DNA from: Galeruca laticollis | Taxonomy: Eukaryota; Arthropoda; Insecta; Coleoptera; Chrysomelidae | Direction: 5' to 3' | Assembly (NCBI GenBank): GCA_963921935.1 | Contig: OY998175.1 | Span: 174,131,262 to 174,195,261, forward strand | DNA: 64,000 nt | In this document: piece after piece, positions 10,727 to 20,177 of the stretch | How positions within the stretch are numbered: the stretch's first letter is position 1 | Layout of the letters: each line of letters begins with the position of its first letter | The notes under the pieces: generated by a model | Databases searched by the model: none | What the model saw: the letters and a program-made list of their open reading frames with translations, nothing else | What the model was told of the DNA's origin: nothing | Made by a program: the position numbers and the translations under genes

Positions 10727-12147
10727 ACAGGGTGGACGGAAACTCGAACCTTTCATTTTCTGTTTTCCTTCAAATAGAACACCCTGAATTTTGAAGCGCA
10801 AATAGAATCTTCGATCATGTAACTTTAATTTTTCCCTATACCCAAAGTTTATAAAAATAGAGTTATTTTGTAATATCTATTGTAAACCATAATTATTAAC
10901 CGATTATGTGAAAGCAATAAACGGGTGTAACAAAAAATCCTAAATAATAATAAAACATAATGAATTATGTTTCTAAACAATACAATTCACCAACAGTACA
11001 ATCCTAACCGTGAGATTAAACTAAATGTTCCAAAGTGTGCCCCGTTAACGTCAATGCAATGCTGTAAACCATTGAATTTTCTCAGTTAGCATTTACAAAG
11101 TTTGACATAAACGTCAGTCGTTATTTTTTTTTATAAATAGCAGTAATTAAGTGTCACCTGCATTTTATAGTTTTCTTGAATGAAGAAACAATTATAGAGG
11201 ATTAATAGTGTACATTTTTTCATTCAAGAAATGGAGGACATGATTTGGATATTGGGTGAATGTAACACGACTATTCATAAAAATGCATGTGTAAATCGAC
11301 ATAATTTTCATTATTATGCAACTTCTAATCCAAATGTCGTATCAACCCGTAATAGCCAATGGAGGTGGTCATTAAATGTTTGGGGTGGAATTGTAGGTGA
11401 TCATGTGATAGGACCATACTTCTTTGATGAAAGAGTAACTGGTGCGGTTTATTTGAAGTTTCTTCAAAATCACCTATCAGTTTTATTAGAATAATATTCG
11501 GCGGTAAATGTGTTATTTGCATGATGGTGCGCCTATTCACAATACTGCGCCTATACGAGATCATCTCATACCGAATTCCAAAACAGATGGATCGGAAAAG
11601 GGGGCCCAACTGATTTGCCAATTGGGTCTCCCGATTAAATAAAAGTGGATTTCTTTTTGGGGGGCTTCATGAAAAATGAGGTTTATAAAATTCTCCCAAC
11701 TACTAGAGAGGACATGCAAAAGGAAATTAGAGCGGCGTTTCGATCTGTTAACGTTTTTATGTTGAGAGATGTTAGTCAATCATTTGAACTTAAACTGCAG
11801 ATTTGCATTGATGTTAACTGTGAACACTTTGAACATTTAGTTTAATATTACGGTTAGGATTATATTTTTGATGACTTATTTTGATAAGAATAGATAGTTT
11901 ATTGACATTTATTATTATTTAGGATTTTTACTTACATTCAACGTTTATTGCTTTCACATAATAGGTTAATAATTATGGTTTACAATAGATATCACAAAAT
12001 AACTCTGTTTTTGTATACTTTGGGTATAGAGAATACTCAACAAAAATTGAAGTTACGTGATCGATGATTCTATTTGCTCAAAAAAATACAGGGTGTTCTA
12101 TTTGAATGAATAGAGAAAATGAAAGGTTCGAGTTTCGGTCCACCCTG
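10727..12147 (+). mobile_element. Mariner/Tc1-type element with long TIRs
   Basis: It starts CAGGGTGGACGGAAACTCGA and ends TCGAGTTTCGGTCCACCCTG, flanked on both sides by TA, the mariner target duplication. The inverted repeats extend about 310-320 bp (10,727-11,038 and 11,826-12,147), unusually long for the superfamily. They include AACACCCTGAATTTT against AATACAGGGTGTT, and ACAATCCTAACCGTGAG against its mirror. A broken DDE_3-type transposase lies between them. Confidence 0.75.
11231..11845 (+). pseudogene. Mariner/Tc1-like (DDE_3) transposase pseudogene
   Basis: Frames contain VNRHNFHYYA, then WSLNVWGGIVGDHVIGPYFF, VYLKFLQNHLSVLLE, RWIGKGGP, and after a break VDFFLGGFMKNEVY and CEHFEHLV. 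This is the order of motifs in the insect DDE_3 transposases of the mariner/Tc1 superfamily. A stop follows LSVLLE at 11,492-11,494, and further stops and frameshifts occur between 11,494 and 11,645. The region of the first catalytic Asp is degraded. It is non-functional and centrally placed between the long TIRs. Confidence 0.8.
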
Positions 12148-12381
12148 TATACAAAATGTAAAATTATCAAAATTTAATAGAATACATACAGAGATATTGC
12201 ATCATATTTCGAAACACTGTTACTGAAAATAAGAAAAAAATCTTCAACGTACAATAAGCTCCACCCTGTATACAAAAGGTGAAATTAATAAAATTTAATG
12301 GAATACAGAGATATTTCATCATATTTCGAAACACTTTTACAAAAAATTAAAAAAATCTCTTGAACGTACAATAATCTACAG
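12140..12381. repeat. 121-bp tandem duplication in right arm
   Basis: CCACCCTGTATACAAAA starts at 12,140 and again at 12,261. Each is followed by about 100 bp of matching sequence ending in CAACGTACAATAAGCT or GAACGTACAATAATCT. The first copy carries the true right tip of the inner mariner. The second repeats that tip (CCACCCTG) without the element, so the duplication happened after the mariner inserted, or it records a second mariner scar. Confidence 0.7.
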
Positions 12382-12654
12382 AGGTTGACTTACTTACGAG
12401 TCGATACCTTTTGAAGGACTCTGTATAAAGCAGCAAAACCTTATATCAAAAGCTTTAAAAAATGTAAGCAATTCGAATTCGTATAATATACAGAGATTCT
12501 CATTTAAAAAATGGTATGTTTGGTTTGTAACGGAGTTATGCAACACTCTGTATAGCTTCAGATAATTTCTAAATATGCATTGTAAAGACATCTACTATTT
12601 TTGTCGATAACATTTTTTTAAATCTCTCAAAATAACCCATATACCGAAGTTTGT

Positions 12655-12656
<2 letters not shown>

Positions 12657-12708
<52 letters not shown>
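12657..12708. repeat. (TA)n microsatellite 5
   Basis: TA tract at the right end of the palindromic mariner-bearing element. Confidence 0.98.
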
Positions 12709-12709
<1 letters not shown>

Positions 12710-12754
12710 CCAAAAACCAAAAGTTGGCAGTTAGTCACGGCTGACTAGTTAAAA

Positions 12755-12945
12755 AATAAAACTTCAAAGAGTGGTCTGTGTTAAAAAACCCTCAAACTCG
12801 TGGGGATAGCAGCCAAAAAAACTTTACAGGTTAGAGATAAAGTAATGTACTATTTGATTCACTTTATCTCTAACCTGTAAAGTTTTTTTGGCTGCTATCC
12901 CCACGAGTTTGAGGGTTTTTTAACAAAGACCACTCTTTGAAGTTT

Positions 12946-12949
<4 letters not shown>
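12755..12949. mobile_element. Near-perfect hairpin module, 89-bp arms
   Basis: The arms at 12,755-12,843 and 12,861-12,949 are reverse complements with only one mismatch seen by eye (TCTGTG against TCTTTG). The loop is 17 nt (AATGTACTATTTGATTC). Landmarks are AATAAAACTTCAAAGAGTGG and CTCGTGGGGATAGCAGCC. The right arm runs directly into (TA)n. On the left about 46 bp (AACCAAAAACCAAAAGTTGG ...) separates it from the previous TA tract. No ORF. The sharp symmetry implies recent origin or ongoing arm correction. Confidence 0.85.

Positions 12950-12998
<49 letters not shown>
12949..12998. repeat. (TA)n microsatellite 6
   Basis: TA tract between the 89-bp-arm hairpin and an F1b monomer. Confidence 0.98.
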
Positions 12999-13005
<7 letters not shown>

Positions 13006-13343
13006 CGAATAGTGCGTGACATATGAACAATAAGCAACGAATAGATTAGTGGGTATTGCACGCAAATAGAAGAAGGGGCTACTGAAAAGAGTGGTAACCG
13101 CAGACATGCATGTTTCTAGCTCATTAGCCGTCATCTGTACGGTACAACCAAGAAAAGATGTGAAACATGAGAGCAAAGGTGTTGAATGAAACATGAGAAA
13201 ATATAACAGAATTCAGCAGGATAGTCAAACACAACATTTGTGTCAGTAATATTAGAAGATCTCGAATATTCGAGACAACAACCAACATAGACACGGAGGT
13301 GCATATAACACTCCCGTCTGAAACTTCCGACCCAGATTAATCT

Positions 13344-13345
<2 letters not shown>
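12999..13345 (+). mobile_element. F1b monomer flanked by (TA)n
   Basis: It begins AGATGTACGAATAGTGCGTG, like the copy at 63,844, and ends CTTCCGACCCAGATTAATC before the next TA tract. Internal landmarks shared with F1a copies are GTGGTAACCGCAGACATGCA, AGACACGGAGGTGCATATA and the GAAACATG...GAAAA segment. This single-orientation copy shows that the F1 unit is about 350 bp and that the foldback copies are head-to-head dimers or pieces of dimers. It is non-coding. Confidence 0.7.

Positions 13346-13385
<40 letters not shown>
13346..13385. repeat. (TA)n microsatellite 7
   Basis: TA tract ending the F1b monomer and preceding the ladder of primer-binding-site-like motifs. Confidence 0.97.
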
Positions 13386-13389
<4 letters not shown>

Positions 13390-13399
13390 ATATATTTTT

Positions 13400-13580
13400 A
13401 AATAATGCCTCTACGTTGGGAGCCATTTTTATTATATATAATTTTACTTACGCCCTTATGTTGTAGTGCTATTTTATATTATAATTTTTAATTTACCTCA
13501 GTTGGGCTGCTGTTTTTTATTATGTATATTTTTTTTTTATTTTAATTTAATATATGTTTTATTATTATTTATGGGCGCCA
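13400..13580 (-). repeat. LTR-end-like remnant with three PBS-like motifs
   Basis: On the minus strand three motifs recur at spacings of roughly 75-90 bp: CTGGCGCCCATAAAT (near 13,575), CAGCAGCCCAACTGAGG (near 13,500) and ATGGCTCCCAACGTAGAGG (near 13,415), each in AT-rich context. TGGCGCCCAACGT-type sequences are the classic tRNA-Lys primer-binding site at the inner edge of Gypsy LTRs. I infer a remnant of an LTR 3' end that had been extended past its PBS more than once, like the LTR ending at 18,087. The drift makes this tentative. Confidence 0.35.
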
Positions 13581-13680
13581 GAATTGGTTACGCTTACCGC
13601 TATACCCAATTCAAAATTATTATCAATTTTACTTTACCTTTTAAATACTGTATCTCAGGGATGAGATTCGGCACTTGACG

Positions 13681-15270
13681 TTTGCTAGCAACAAGAAACT
13701 ATAGGTAGATATCAGAGAAAAATAAGACGAACCTGAACAATTGAACATAATTTAATTAATGAGAAAAGATAAGAAATTTTTATAATCAATTAATAAACCA
13801 ATATTATACGTTTAAATTCATTATTGTATCATTATTACGCAACAACCATATAAACGCTTTCATTACTATAAATATTATTGAAACTCAACAAATAAATTTC
13901 GTGTATCATTATTCTTATTCTATGTTTGAATGTACATCCAAAAAAAAACTTTCAGTCTCAACCATAGATCTTTAAGTGCGAAAACGTGTAGTGTGCTGTT
14001 CTGTTAAATGTTTTGTTTAGTTTACAAAATGGAAGGCAAAGTGATGTGTCTAAGAATCTTTATTATTATTATGCAAAAATCTAGTGAATACTTATTTAAT
14101 ATGAATTTAGTGTTTGTGTCCGTTATTAGTGGAGATTGATCAATTAATACTAACGTTTAACCAATAAATTGCTACCACAGACAATTAACCTACATACAAA
14201 AATATATAAGTGAAATGTTTTTATAGAAAAAGTTCAATATACACGTGGAAAATGTTCATCGTTAGTTATAGAGCATAGCATTGAATGTGCTGTTCTTGGA
14301 GGAAAAAATGATCAGCTGTGATCAAACAAAAAACGAAGTCCAAGATGTAGGAATGATGATATATGTGGTTAATATCGTCAGCAGAGTATCTCTATTATAA
14401 GATACCTTGGATAACCACCAGAATAATTGTAATAAGGTAATTATAGTTATAGTTCTTACCAAATCTAGATGACTTCACTAAAGTTCACTTATTTTTAATT
14501 ATACGGAATGTATTTTAATTTATTTACTTTAAAACGTCGTCTGAACACCTTTGATTAATATTTCTGATAATTTATTTAAGTTATTCCAAATTTTAATAGA
14601 AATTTGAGGAGATAAAATTTTACACGTCCACCCTCTAATTCATTTTCACGGCGTCTCCTTAAGCTCAAAATCAACAACCTTTTATTGTTTTTAATTTTGT
14701 TTTTCCAGTTCATTTGTTGATAAACAAACATTGTTTTCCTGAATCAATATATCTATCCTTGCGTTAGTATAGACGAAATCACTTTGTTTTTATGCATTTC
14801 GAAAAACACACCGAACTACACCGTACGAATTACTAACATAACATTGCTTCTAGCGTTGATCTTTTGACCTTGACCTTTGCTAATAATTATAAAAGTTTAT
14901 GCGATATACGGGGTTTCCGAAAGTGTCTATAAAATATAAAATTGTAATAATCGAAATTTGTTTGAAAATTTATGTGATGATATATACAGGGATCACCACA
15001 ATTATGTATAATATTACGTTCGACGTAATTTACTTGTTGGTGTTATTTATTTTGCAATATACTTTAAAAGAAAATAGATACTAAATTAAATAGCAATCTC
15101 TTAAATTAATTTATCAATTGTATGTGATAGTTAAAAATTTCTTGACACGTTCAACTCATGTCTTTACGGATTATTTCTTTTTTTATTGGATGTTTACTAA
15201 TGAACTACTAAGATTCACACTATTTGTATGATGCTGATTTGATTTAATTTGTCTGATAGATATATTTCAC
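13681..15270. other. No recognisable gene
   Basis: AT-rich sequence with only short ORFs (for example 14,899-15,084), none with a motif I recognise. No terminal repeats were detected. It may be background sequence between TE modules. Confidence 0.4.
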
Positions 15271-15274
<4 letters not shown>

Positions 15275-15360
<86 letters not shown>

Positions 15361-15367
15361 TATATAT
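15275..15367. repeat. (TA)n microsatellite 8
   Basis: TA tract with an AA phase slip near 15,311 and an AAATA variant near 15,356. It precedes a short hairpin module. Confidence 0.97.
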
Positions 15368-15452
15368 ACTAAACATAGGATTATTGGGAAGCGGCAAGTA
15401 CCCGAGGGTACTCGTTTTAATTTGCCCCTTCCCCAATAATCCTATGTTTAGT
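15368..15452. mobile_element. Short hairpin module between (TA)n tracts
   Basis: ACTAAACATAGGATTATTGG at 15,368 is mirrored by CCAATAATCCTATGTTTAGT ending at 15,452, and arm pairing extends to about 29-32 bp. The loop contains its own small palindrome, AGTACCCGAGGGTACT. A further 30 bp of tail leads to the next TA tract. It has the same architecture as the larger (TA)n-bounded hairpins but unrelated sequence. Confidence 0.7.
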
Positions 15453-15478
15453 AATAATTATGCGGCAAAGATCAAGTT

Positions 15479-15482
<4 letters not shown>

Positions 15483-15558
<76 letters not shown>
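15483..15558. repeat. (TA)n microsatellite 9
   Basis: TA tract with one TG unit, between the short hairpin and the F1 giant palindrome. Confidence 0.98.
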
Positions 15559-15561
<3 letters not shown>

Positions 15562-16455
15562 AAGATGTAGGAATAGCGCGTGATATGTTAACAACAACAA
15601 CAAAGTGATTCATGGGCAATTCACGCAAAATAAGGGCTACTGAAATAGAGTGGTAACCGTGGACATGCATGTTTCTGGCTCATTTTGCCTCTTCAGCACG
15701 GCATAACGAAATAAGGATGTGAAATTTGGGAGCAAAGATGATAATCGAAACATGGGAAAACACAAAAGAACGGATTTCAGCAGGGAAACCAAACGCTCAT
15801 TTGTGTCTTCAATTGGAAGATCCCGAGTTTTCAGGACAACAACCAACATCGACACGGAGGCGCAGATAGCCCCCCCGCCATGAACCTTCCGACCCATAGT
15901 AAATGACAAAGAAGATGTAGGAATATCGCGTGATATGTTAACAACAACAACAAAGTGATTCATGGGCAATTCACGCAAAATAAGGGCTATTTCGTTATGC
16001 CGTGCTGAAGAGGCAAAATGAGCCAGAAACATGCATGTCCACGGTTACCACTGTATTTCAGTAGCCCTTATTTTGCGTGAATTGCCCATGAATCACTTTG
16101 TTGTTGTTATTAACATATCACGCGATATTCCTACATCTTCTTTGTTATTTACTATGGGTCGGAAGGTTCATGGCGGGGGGGCTATATGCGCCTCCGTGTC
16201 GATGTTGGTTGTTGTCCTGAAAACTCGGGATCTTCCAATTGAAGACACAAATGAGCGTTTGGTTTCCCTGCTGAAATCCGTTATTTTGTGTTTTCCCATG
16301 TTTCGATTATCATCTTTGCTCCCAAATTTCACATCCTTATTTGGTTATGCCATGCTGAAGAGGCAAAATGAGCCAGAAACATGCATGTCCACGGTTACCA
16401 CTCTATTTCAGTAGCCCTTATTTTGCGTGAATTGCCCATGAATCACTTTTTGTTG

Positions 16456-16456
<1 letters not shown>
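15559..16456. mobile_element. F1 giant palindrome, arms about 385 bp
   Basis: The arms at about 15,605-15,988 and 16,062-16,447 are inverted copies centred near 16,026, with a spacer of about 73 bp. I count only a handful of differences over the arms. Each arm holds one whole F1a unit (AGAAGATGTAGGAATA ... CCTTCCGACCCATAGTAAAT) followed by the start of a second unit in the same direction, so the structure is an inverted duplication of a tandem pair. ORFs 15,637-16,032 (minus) and 16,031-16,414 (plus) translate almost identically because of the mirror symmetry, and they should not be taken as genes. Both ends lie in (TA)n. Confidence 0.8.

Positions 16457-16512
<56 letters not shown>
16457..16512. 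repeat. (TA)n microsatellite 10
   Basis: TA tract shared as the right edge of the F1 palindrome and the left target flank of the long-LTR element. Confidence 0.98.
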
Positions 16513-16518
<6 letters not shown>

Positions 16519-18087
16519 CACATCCTCTATTTGAAATTTAAAGAATAAGTAAAACATAAGGAAATTTATTTAATTTAGTTGTCATACTCTCGATACACAT
16601 GTACTCTACGTAAATTCCTAAATTTTGAAAGATTCAGTAGAAATATCAAACATGACATTTCATAATTTCAATGACATTTGAGTAGAATATATCTAATGAT
16701 AGATAGAACATAATAGGATTTGGAGAAAATATTCGAAATTGTAAAATATGGAGGTCTCTGCTAGCAAGATTGCAAATGTAATAAAAGAATTTCAAAATCT
16801 CACTTGGTTATTGAAAATTATAGATTAGAAACTTTTTCAAAAACAAGAAAAATCGGTAACCAATGGAAAGGAGAATTATTTATTTTGTAAAAATTTAGTC
16901 AGTAGCTTTTTATCCTTTGAAGAGACAACATCAAAATAAGAGTTGTTCTCGAATGTTTTTGGTAGATTGCATAAATTGCATATGATACAATCAGATAAAT
17001 AACCTATATAATAAATTCAGTGCGTACATAATTCGGAAAAGAATTGTATCGTAAAAGTGTATGTGGTTCCAGTTTTTTCTAAATTATATATTTAGAAAGT
17101 TGCAGTATTCTAAATACGTTAGAATAAGTACGAGATTTCCTGATCCATTGGGTGAGTCCTCTCCAGTTTTAAATTTATTTCTCGAGAAATATCAGGCCTT
17201 AAATTCAATACAGTTTAAAGATGCATCTATATATAAGAAAATTTGAAATGTACCAAATTTATTGATACCTATCATTTACAACATCAAGTGAATAGACCAT
17301 TTTGAGCAGAAGTTTCGGTATTTGACATTGATACACGTCAAGTCTAAATTATTATTTGAACGTTTGATAATAATTCATTAGGTTAAATTTTAGCATAGTT
17401 GTATTCTAATTTTAAGTTTTGTAGAGGTTACGACTGTTGTTCTCTTATCATAATTTCTGGGAATAACAATTTTGTTAATTTTGCGTATCTGATAGTATAA
17501 TATATAATTTTGATTCTAACTACCTGTATTATTCATTCAGTATCCAATCTCATTGAACTTATCATTTTTTACATTCATAAAATTTTCAATTTAATCAGTG
17601 ACATTTGGTTGACATTTTTAGTGACAGTAAATTAGTAAATGTCATAAAATAATGAAATGGCCTTTTATAATATTGAATTAACAGTTATTTGAGAGTTTGA
17701 TAATAGTGAAACATTTAATTTGGAAATATCTTAAAAAAAACAAATAAATTTGAAGAATTAATTTTGAACAATTATGATCTCACCCTGAGATAGGAGTAAT
17801 AAGTTGATTGTAGATAAATTCATCTTTTTATTAATATTTATTGGCGCCGGGCATATTTAATTTGACAATTACTGTCAAATTTGAAATTCAATACGTACTT
17901 AAGTGGTATGCACAATATTTGTCGCTGCGACAAGATAGTATAATTTATTAACATATCGTAGGGCAATTATATCTAAAGAATTGAAATATTCGTGGGAAAT
18001 TATATTCAAAGGTTTGAAAATATAACAATTTGTCACCCGAACGTGGGGCAAATACATATTATTATAGAATATTGAATATATAACAAT
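16513..18087 (+). repeat. 5' LTR of the gag-only element
   Basis: Begins TTAATACACATCC and ends GAATATATAACAAT. It matches 20,881-22,449 almost base for base, including the pair of 61-codon spurious ORFs at 17,061 and 21,430. It contains TATTGGCGCCGGGCATAT near 17,842 and TTGTCACCCGAACGTGGGGC near 18,031, both similar to a primer-binding site although they lie within the LTR. It does not begin with the usual TG dinucleotide. Confidence 0.88.
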
Positions 18088-18088
18088 T

Positions 18089-18110
18089 TGGCACCCAAAA
18101 CGTGGAGCTC
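18089..18110 (+). promoter_or_regulatory. Primer-binding site of the gag-only element
   Basis: TGGCACCCAAAACGTGGAGC directly follows the LTR. It resembles TGGCGCCCAACGTGGGGC, the tRNA-Lys type PBS found in many insect Gypsy elements. The extra A residues and G-to-A change weaken the match. A tRNA comparison would be needed to name the primer. Confidence 0.65.
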
Positions 18111-18186
18111 GATTAAAAATTTGCATATAACTATAAAAATATAGGAATTTATTGCTATTATCACATAAAAAAATCAAGTATCCACC

Positions 18187-18963
18187 ATGGAAAGAAGAAT
18201 GACATTAAGGGATGGTAAACAGGTAGGAGTTGAAAGTGGACCTGAGGAACAAAGAGAAGAAATAAGACATAGTATGGGTGATTTTCAGGTGCAATATTTG
18301 GAGCAGGGAGGACAGCAATCAGAAGAAGATGCACCATTGTCAGAAGAAACAGGACAAGAGGACAAACAACAATCAAAAGAAAAAGAGGATATGGACGTAA
18401 AGAGTATGTTTCAAATGATGATGAAGAAAATGGATAAACAAGATGAAAATATAAATAATATGAGGGGAGATATAAATAGTATGAATGGAAATATGAATAA
18501 TATGAGTGAAGATTTAAATGGAAAAATGGACAGACAAAATGAAAATATGATTAGTATGCGTGAAGATATGAATAATATTAAGGAGGATATTAACAATATC
18601 ACTGGAAACATGGACAGACTGGGAAAGAAAATAGAAGAAGTAAACATGGAAACCTTAAATGAAATAAAGAAAATTAGAGATGAAACCGAGCAATTGAGTG
18701 AACAAATGGCCGACATGAAAGTAGATATGGTAGAACAAAATAAGAATTTGAAAACAGACCAAGAAATTGGAGTTAGAATGGAACAAGAATTTGAAAAACA
18801 GGTAGTAGAAGAAATACAAGAATTAGATAGATGCCTAGAAGAAAATTTATCTGGAGTAATTCAAGTGGAACTAAACAAACAAAATAAGAATATAATTGAA
18901 GGGATACAGTCTATAAAAATACAAAATTTAATACAGATTAAAGAAGTTGAGAATGAAAATTGA
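18187..18963 (+). CDS. Gag-like coiled-coil protein, non-autonomous LTR element
   Basis: A 258-codon frame starting MERRMTLRDGK, about 75 bp downstream of the PBS. Residues 1-70 are acidic and Gln-rich. From about residue 75 the chain is a heptad-rich coiled coil with repeated MNNM/INNM and EDMN/GDIN blocks, suggesting internal duplication. Residues 190-258 are Glu/Lys/Gln-rich. There is no zinc knuckle or protease. Its position at the 5' end of the interior supports an N-terminal Gag role (particle assembly), but the similarity is compositional only. A +1 overlapping frame follows, suggesting frameshifting or simple decay. The ORF on the opposite strand (18,411-18,716) is a shadow. Confidence 0.6.
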   Translation: MERRMTLRDGKQVGVESGPEEQREEIRHSMGDFQVQYLEQGGQQSEEDAPLSEETGQEDKQQSKEKEDMDVKSMFQMMMKKMDKQDENINNMRGDINSMNGNMNNMSEDLNGKMDRQNENMISMREDMNNIKEDINNITGNMDRLGKKIEEVNMETLNEIKKIRDETEQLSEQMADMKVDMVEQNKNLKTDQEIGVRMEQEFEKQVVEEIQELDRCLEENLSGVIQVELNKQNKNIIEGIQSIKIQNLIQIKEVENEN

Positions 18964-19480
18964 AGAGATACAGGCTATTAAAGTACAAAAACAAACAAAA
19001 GATTATATGTTAGTTATTGATTTACAGAACCTAGGAAGTGAAGAAGTGATGCAAATTTATCAAGAAAATATTTATTGGAAAATAAAAGACTTATATGGTA
19101 ATACAGAAAAACAAATTGTGACATATGATAAAATAAATAATAATTATAATAGGGGGATACAACTTAATTGGGAATTAAAAGAAATGAACAGACGATTACA
19201 AGAAACTAAGGAGGAAATAGATGAAACCATAAGACTAATTGAAGAACCAATAATTTACACAGAAAATGGCGAAATCAGAGTGAAGCTTAAGAGAAACATG
19301 AAAATAATTGATCCAAGAATATTTATTAAGAGAATCAAAAATGAAATGATAGGAAGTGAGAATATTATGGTGGATATGAAAATAATAAAAAGCAACTTCA
19401 ATGAGATGGAAAAAGTTGAGACGCAAATTTTGATGAATTTATTGGGAGAAATTGATGAGATATGGGACAACAAAATTTAG
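18947..19480 (+). CDS. Second Gag-like ORF, overlapping the first
   Basis: A 177-codon frame that overlaps the first ORF by 17 nt in the +1 register. The product is Lys/Glu/Ile-rich, with a probable helical stretch (LQETKEEIDETIRLIEE) and a basic segment (RVKLKRNMKIIDPRIFIKRI). No motif assigns it to capsid. Because the overlap occurs where one long Gag could be expected, it may be the second half of a frameshifted Gag, or it may be read by +1 frameshifting. The stop at 19,478-19,480 is followed by more broken frames. Confidence 0.5.
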   Translation: MRMKIEEIQAIKVQKQTKDYMLVIDLQNLGSEEVMQIYQENIYWKIKDLYGNTEKQIVTYDKINNNYNRGIQLNWELKEMNRRLQETKEEIDETIRLIEEPIIYTENGEIRVKLKRNMKIIDPRIFIKRIKNEMIGSENIMVDMKIIKSNFNEMEKVETQILMNLLGEIDEIWDNKI

Positions 19481-19737
19481 AAGGACATAGTGGAAAATTT
19501 AATTGAATTGGGGAAACTCAAAGAGAATCAAACAATAAGAGAAGAGAATAAGACGAAGTTTAGGAAAAGAAAATAAAATTGAATTATATGACAGGATTAT
19601 AGGAATGAAATCTAGAAAACGAAAAGGAATTGTACATGGTAAAGAATGGATATAAAAACAATATGTAAATAAAATATTTATTATTAACAAGTAATATTTA
19701 AAAACATAATATTTAAATAGAAATTATATAAACATGG

Positions 19738-19946
19738 ATTGATAATAGAAGAAATGATAGACATGTTGATATGAATTATGGAAATGAAAATAGAAGTGAC
19801 AGAAATGAAAAACGAATATATAGAAATGGAGATAAAATTTATGACAACAAGTATTGTGAGAATAGAAGATATTTTAGAAATTTTGATAGAAGAAATGGTA
19901 ATGAAAATAGAAATGAAATTAAGCAACAAAATAGATGGACAGGATG
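19738..19946 (+). pseudogene. Asn/Arg-rich Gag tail remnant
   Basis: One frame reads through WIDNRRNDRHVDMNYGNENR and CENRRYFRNFDRRNGNENRN before a TGA. The Asn/Arg-rich composition with scattered Tyr and Phe is typical of Gag C-termini (nucleic-acid-binding tails) in some Gypsy elements. It lies between the Gag-like ORFs and the linker-like ORF, in the expected order. A different frame of the same DNA gives an ORF at 19,778-20,050 that I judge to be a shadow. Confidence 0.4.
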
Positions 19947-20177
19947 AAATAATTACATTTATAGGAACAAACGGACGGAAGTTATATGAACTAAGCAAAT
20001 ATATGATACAAAAGATTGAATTAAAGGATGAGAAAGAAGTTGATATGTAAGCATAGTCGATGAAGAAGTTAGAAACAGGCATAGTTATTGATGAATTGAT
20101 GAAATATAAGGAAATAATTGATTTTGAATAGATAGATAGAATTAAATGGTAAGATAATTGAATTTGAGGAGGTAAAT

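Larger units (their letters stand above)
10326..12656. mobile_element. Palindromic outer element with nested mariner
   Basis: The outer arms are inverted repeats of about 400 bp. The left arm, CGACAAACTTCGGTATATGG ... (10,343 on), pairs with the right arm ... CCATATACCGAAGTTTGTCC (to 12,656). Matching continues through motifs such as CCTTTTGAAGGACTCTGTAT and TATGATGCAATAT. The left tip CAGGGTGTACC is mariner-like but has no counterpart on the right, where the TA tract has replaced it. The arms meet exactly at the ends of an inner mariner-type element. The unit is either a palindromic MITE hit at its centre by a mariner, or one element with compound TIRs. Both sides are bounded by (TA)n. Confidence 0.65.

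Noticed and set aside
15637..16414. Two similar ORFs (15,637-16,032 minus, 16,031-16,414 plus) as a gene pair
   Set aside because: They are mirror translations of the F1 palindrome arms; the same peptide also appears from other F1 copies. There is no independent coding evidence.
17061..17246. Identical 61-codon ORFs in both LTRs (also 21,430-21,615)
   Set aside because: Identity follows from LTR duplication; the peptide shows no motif and an LTR location makes a protein unlikely.
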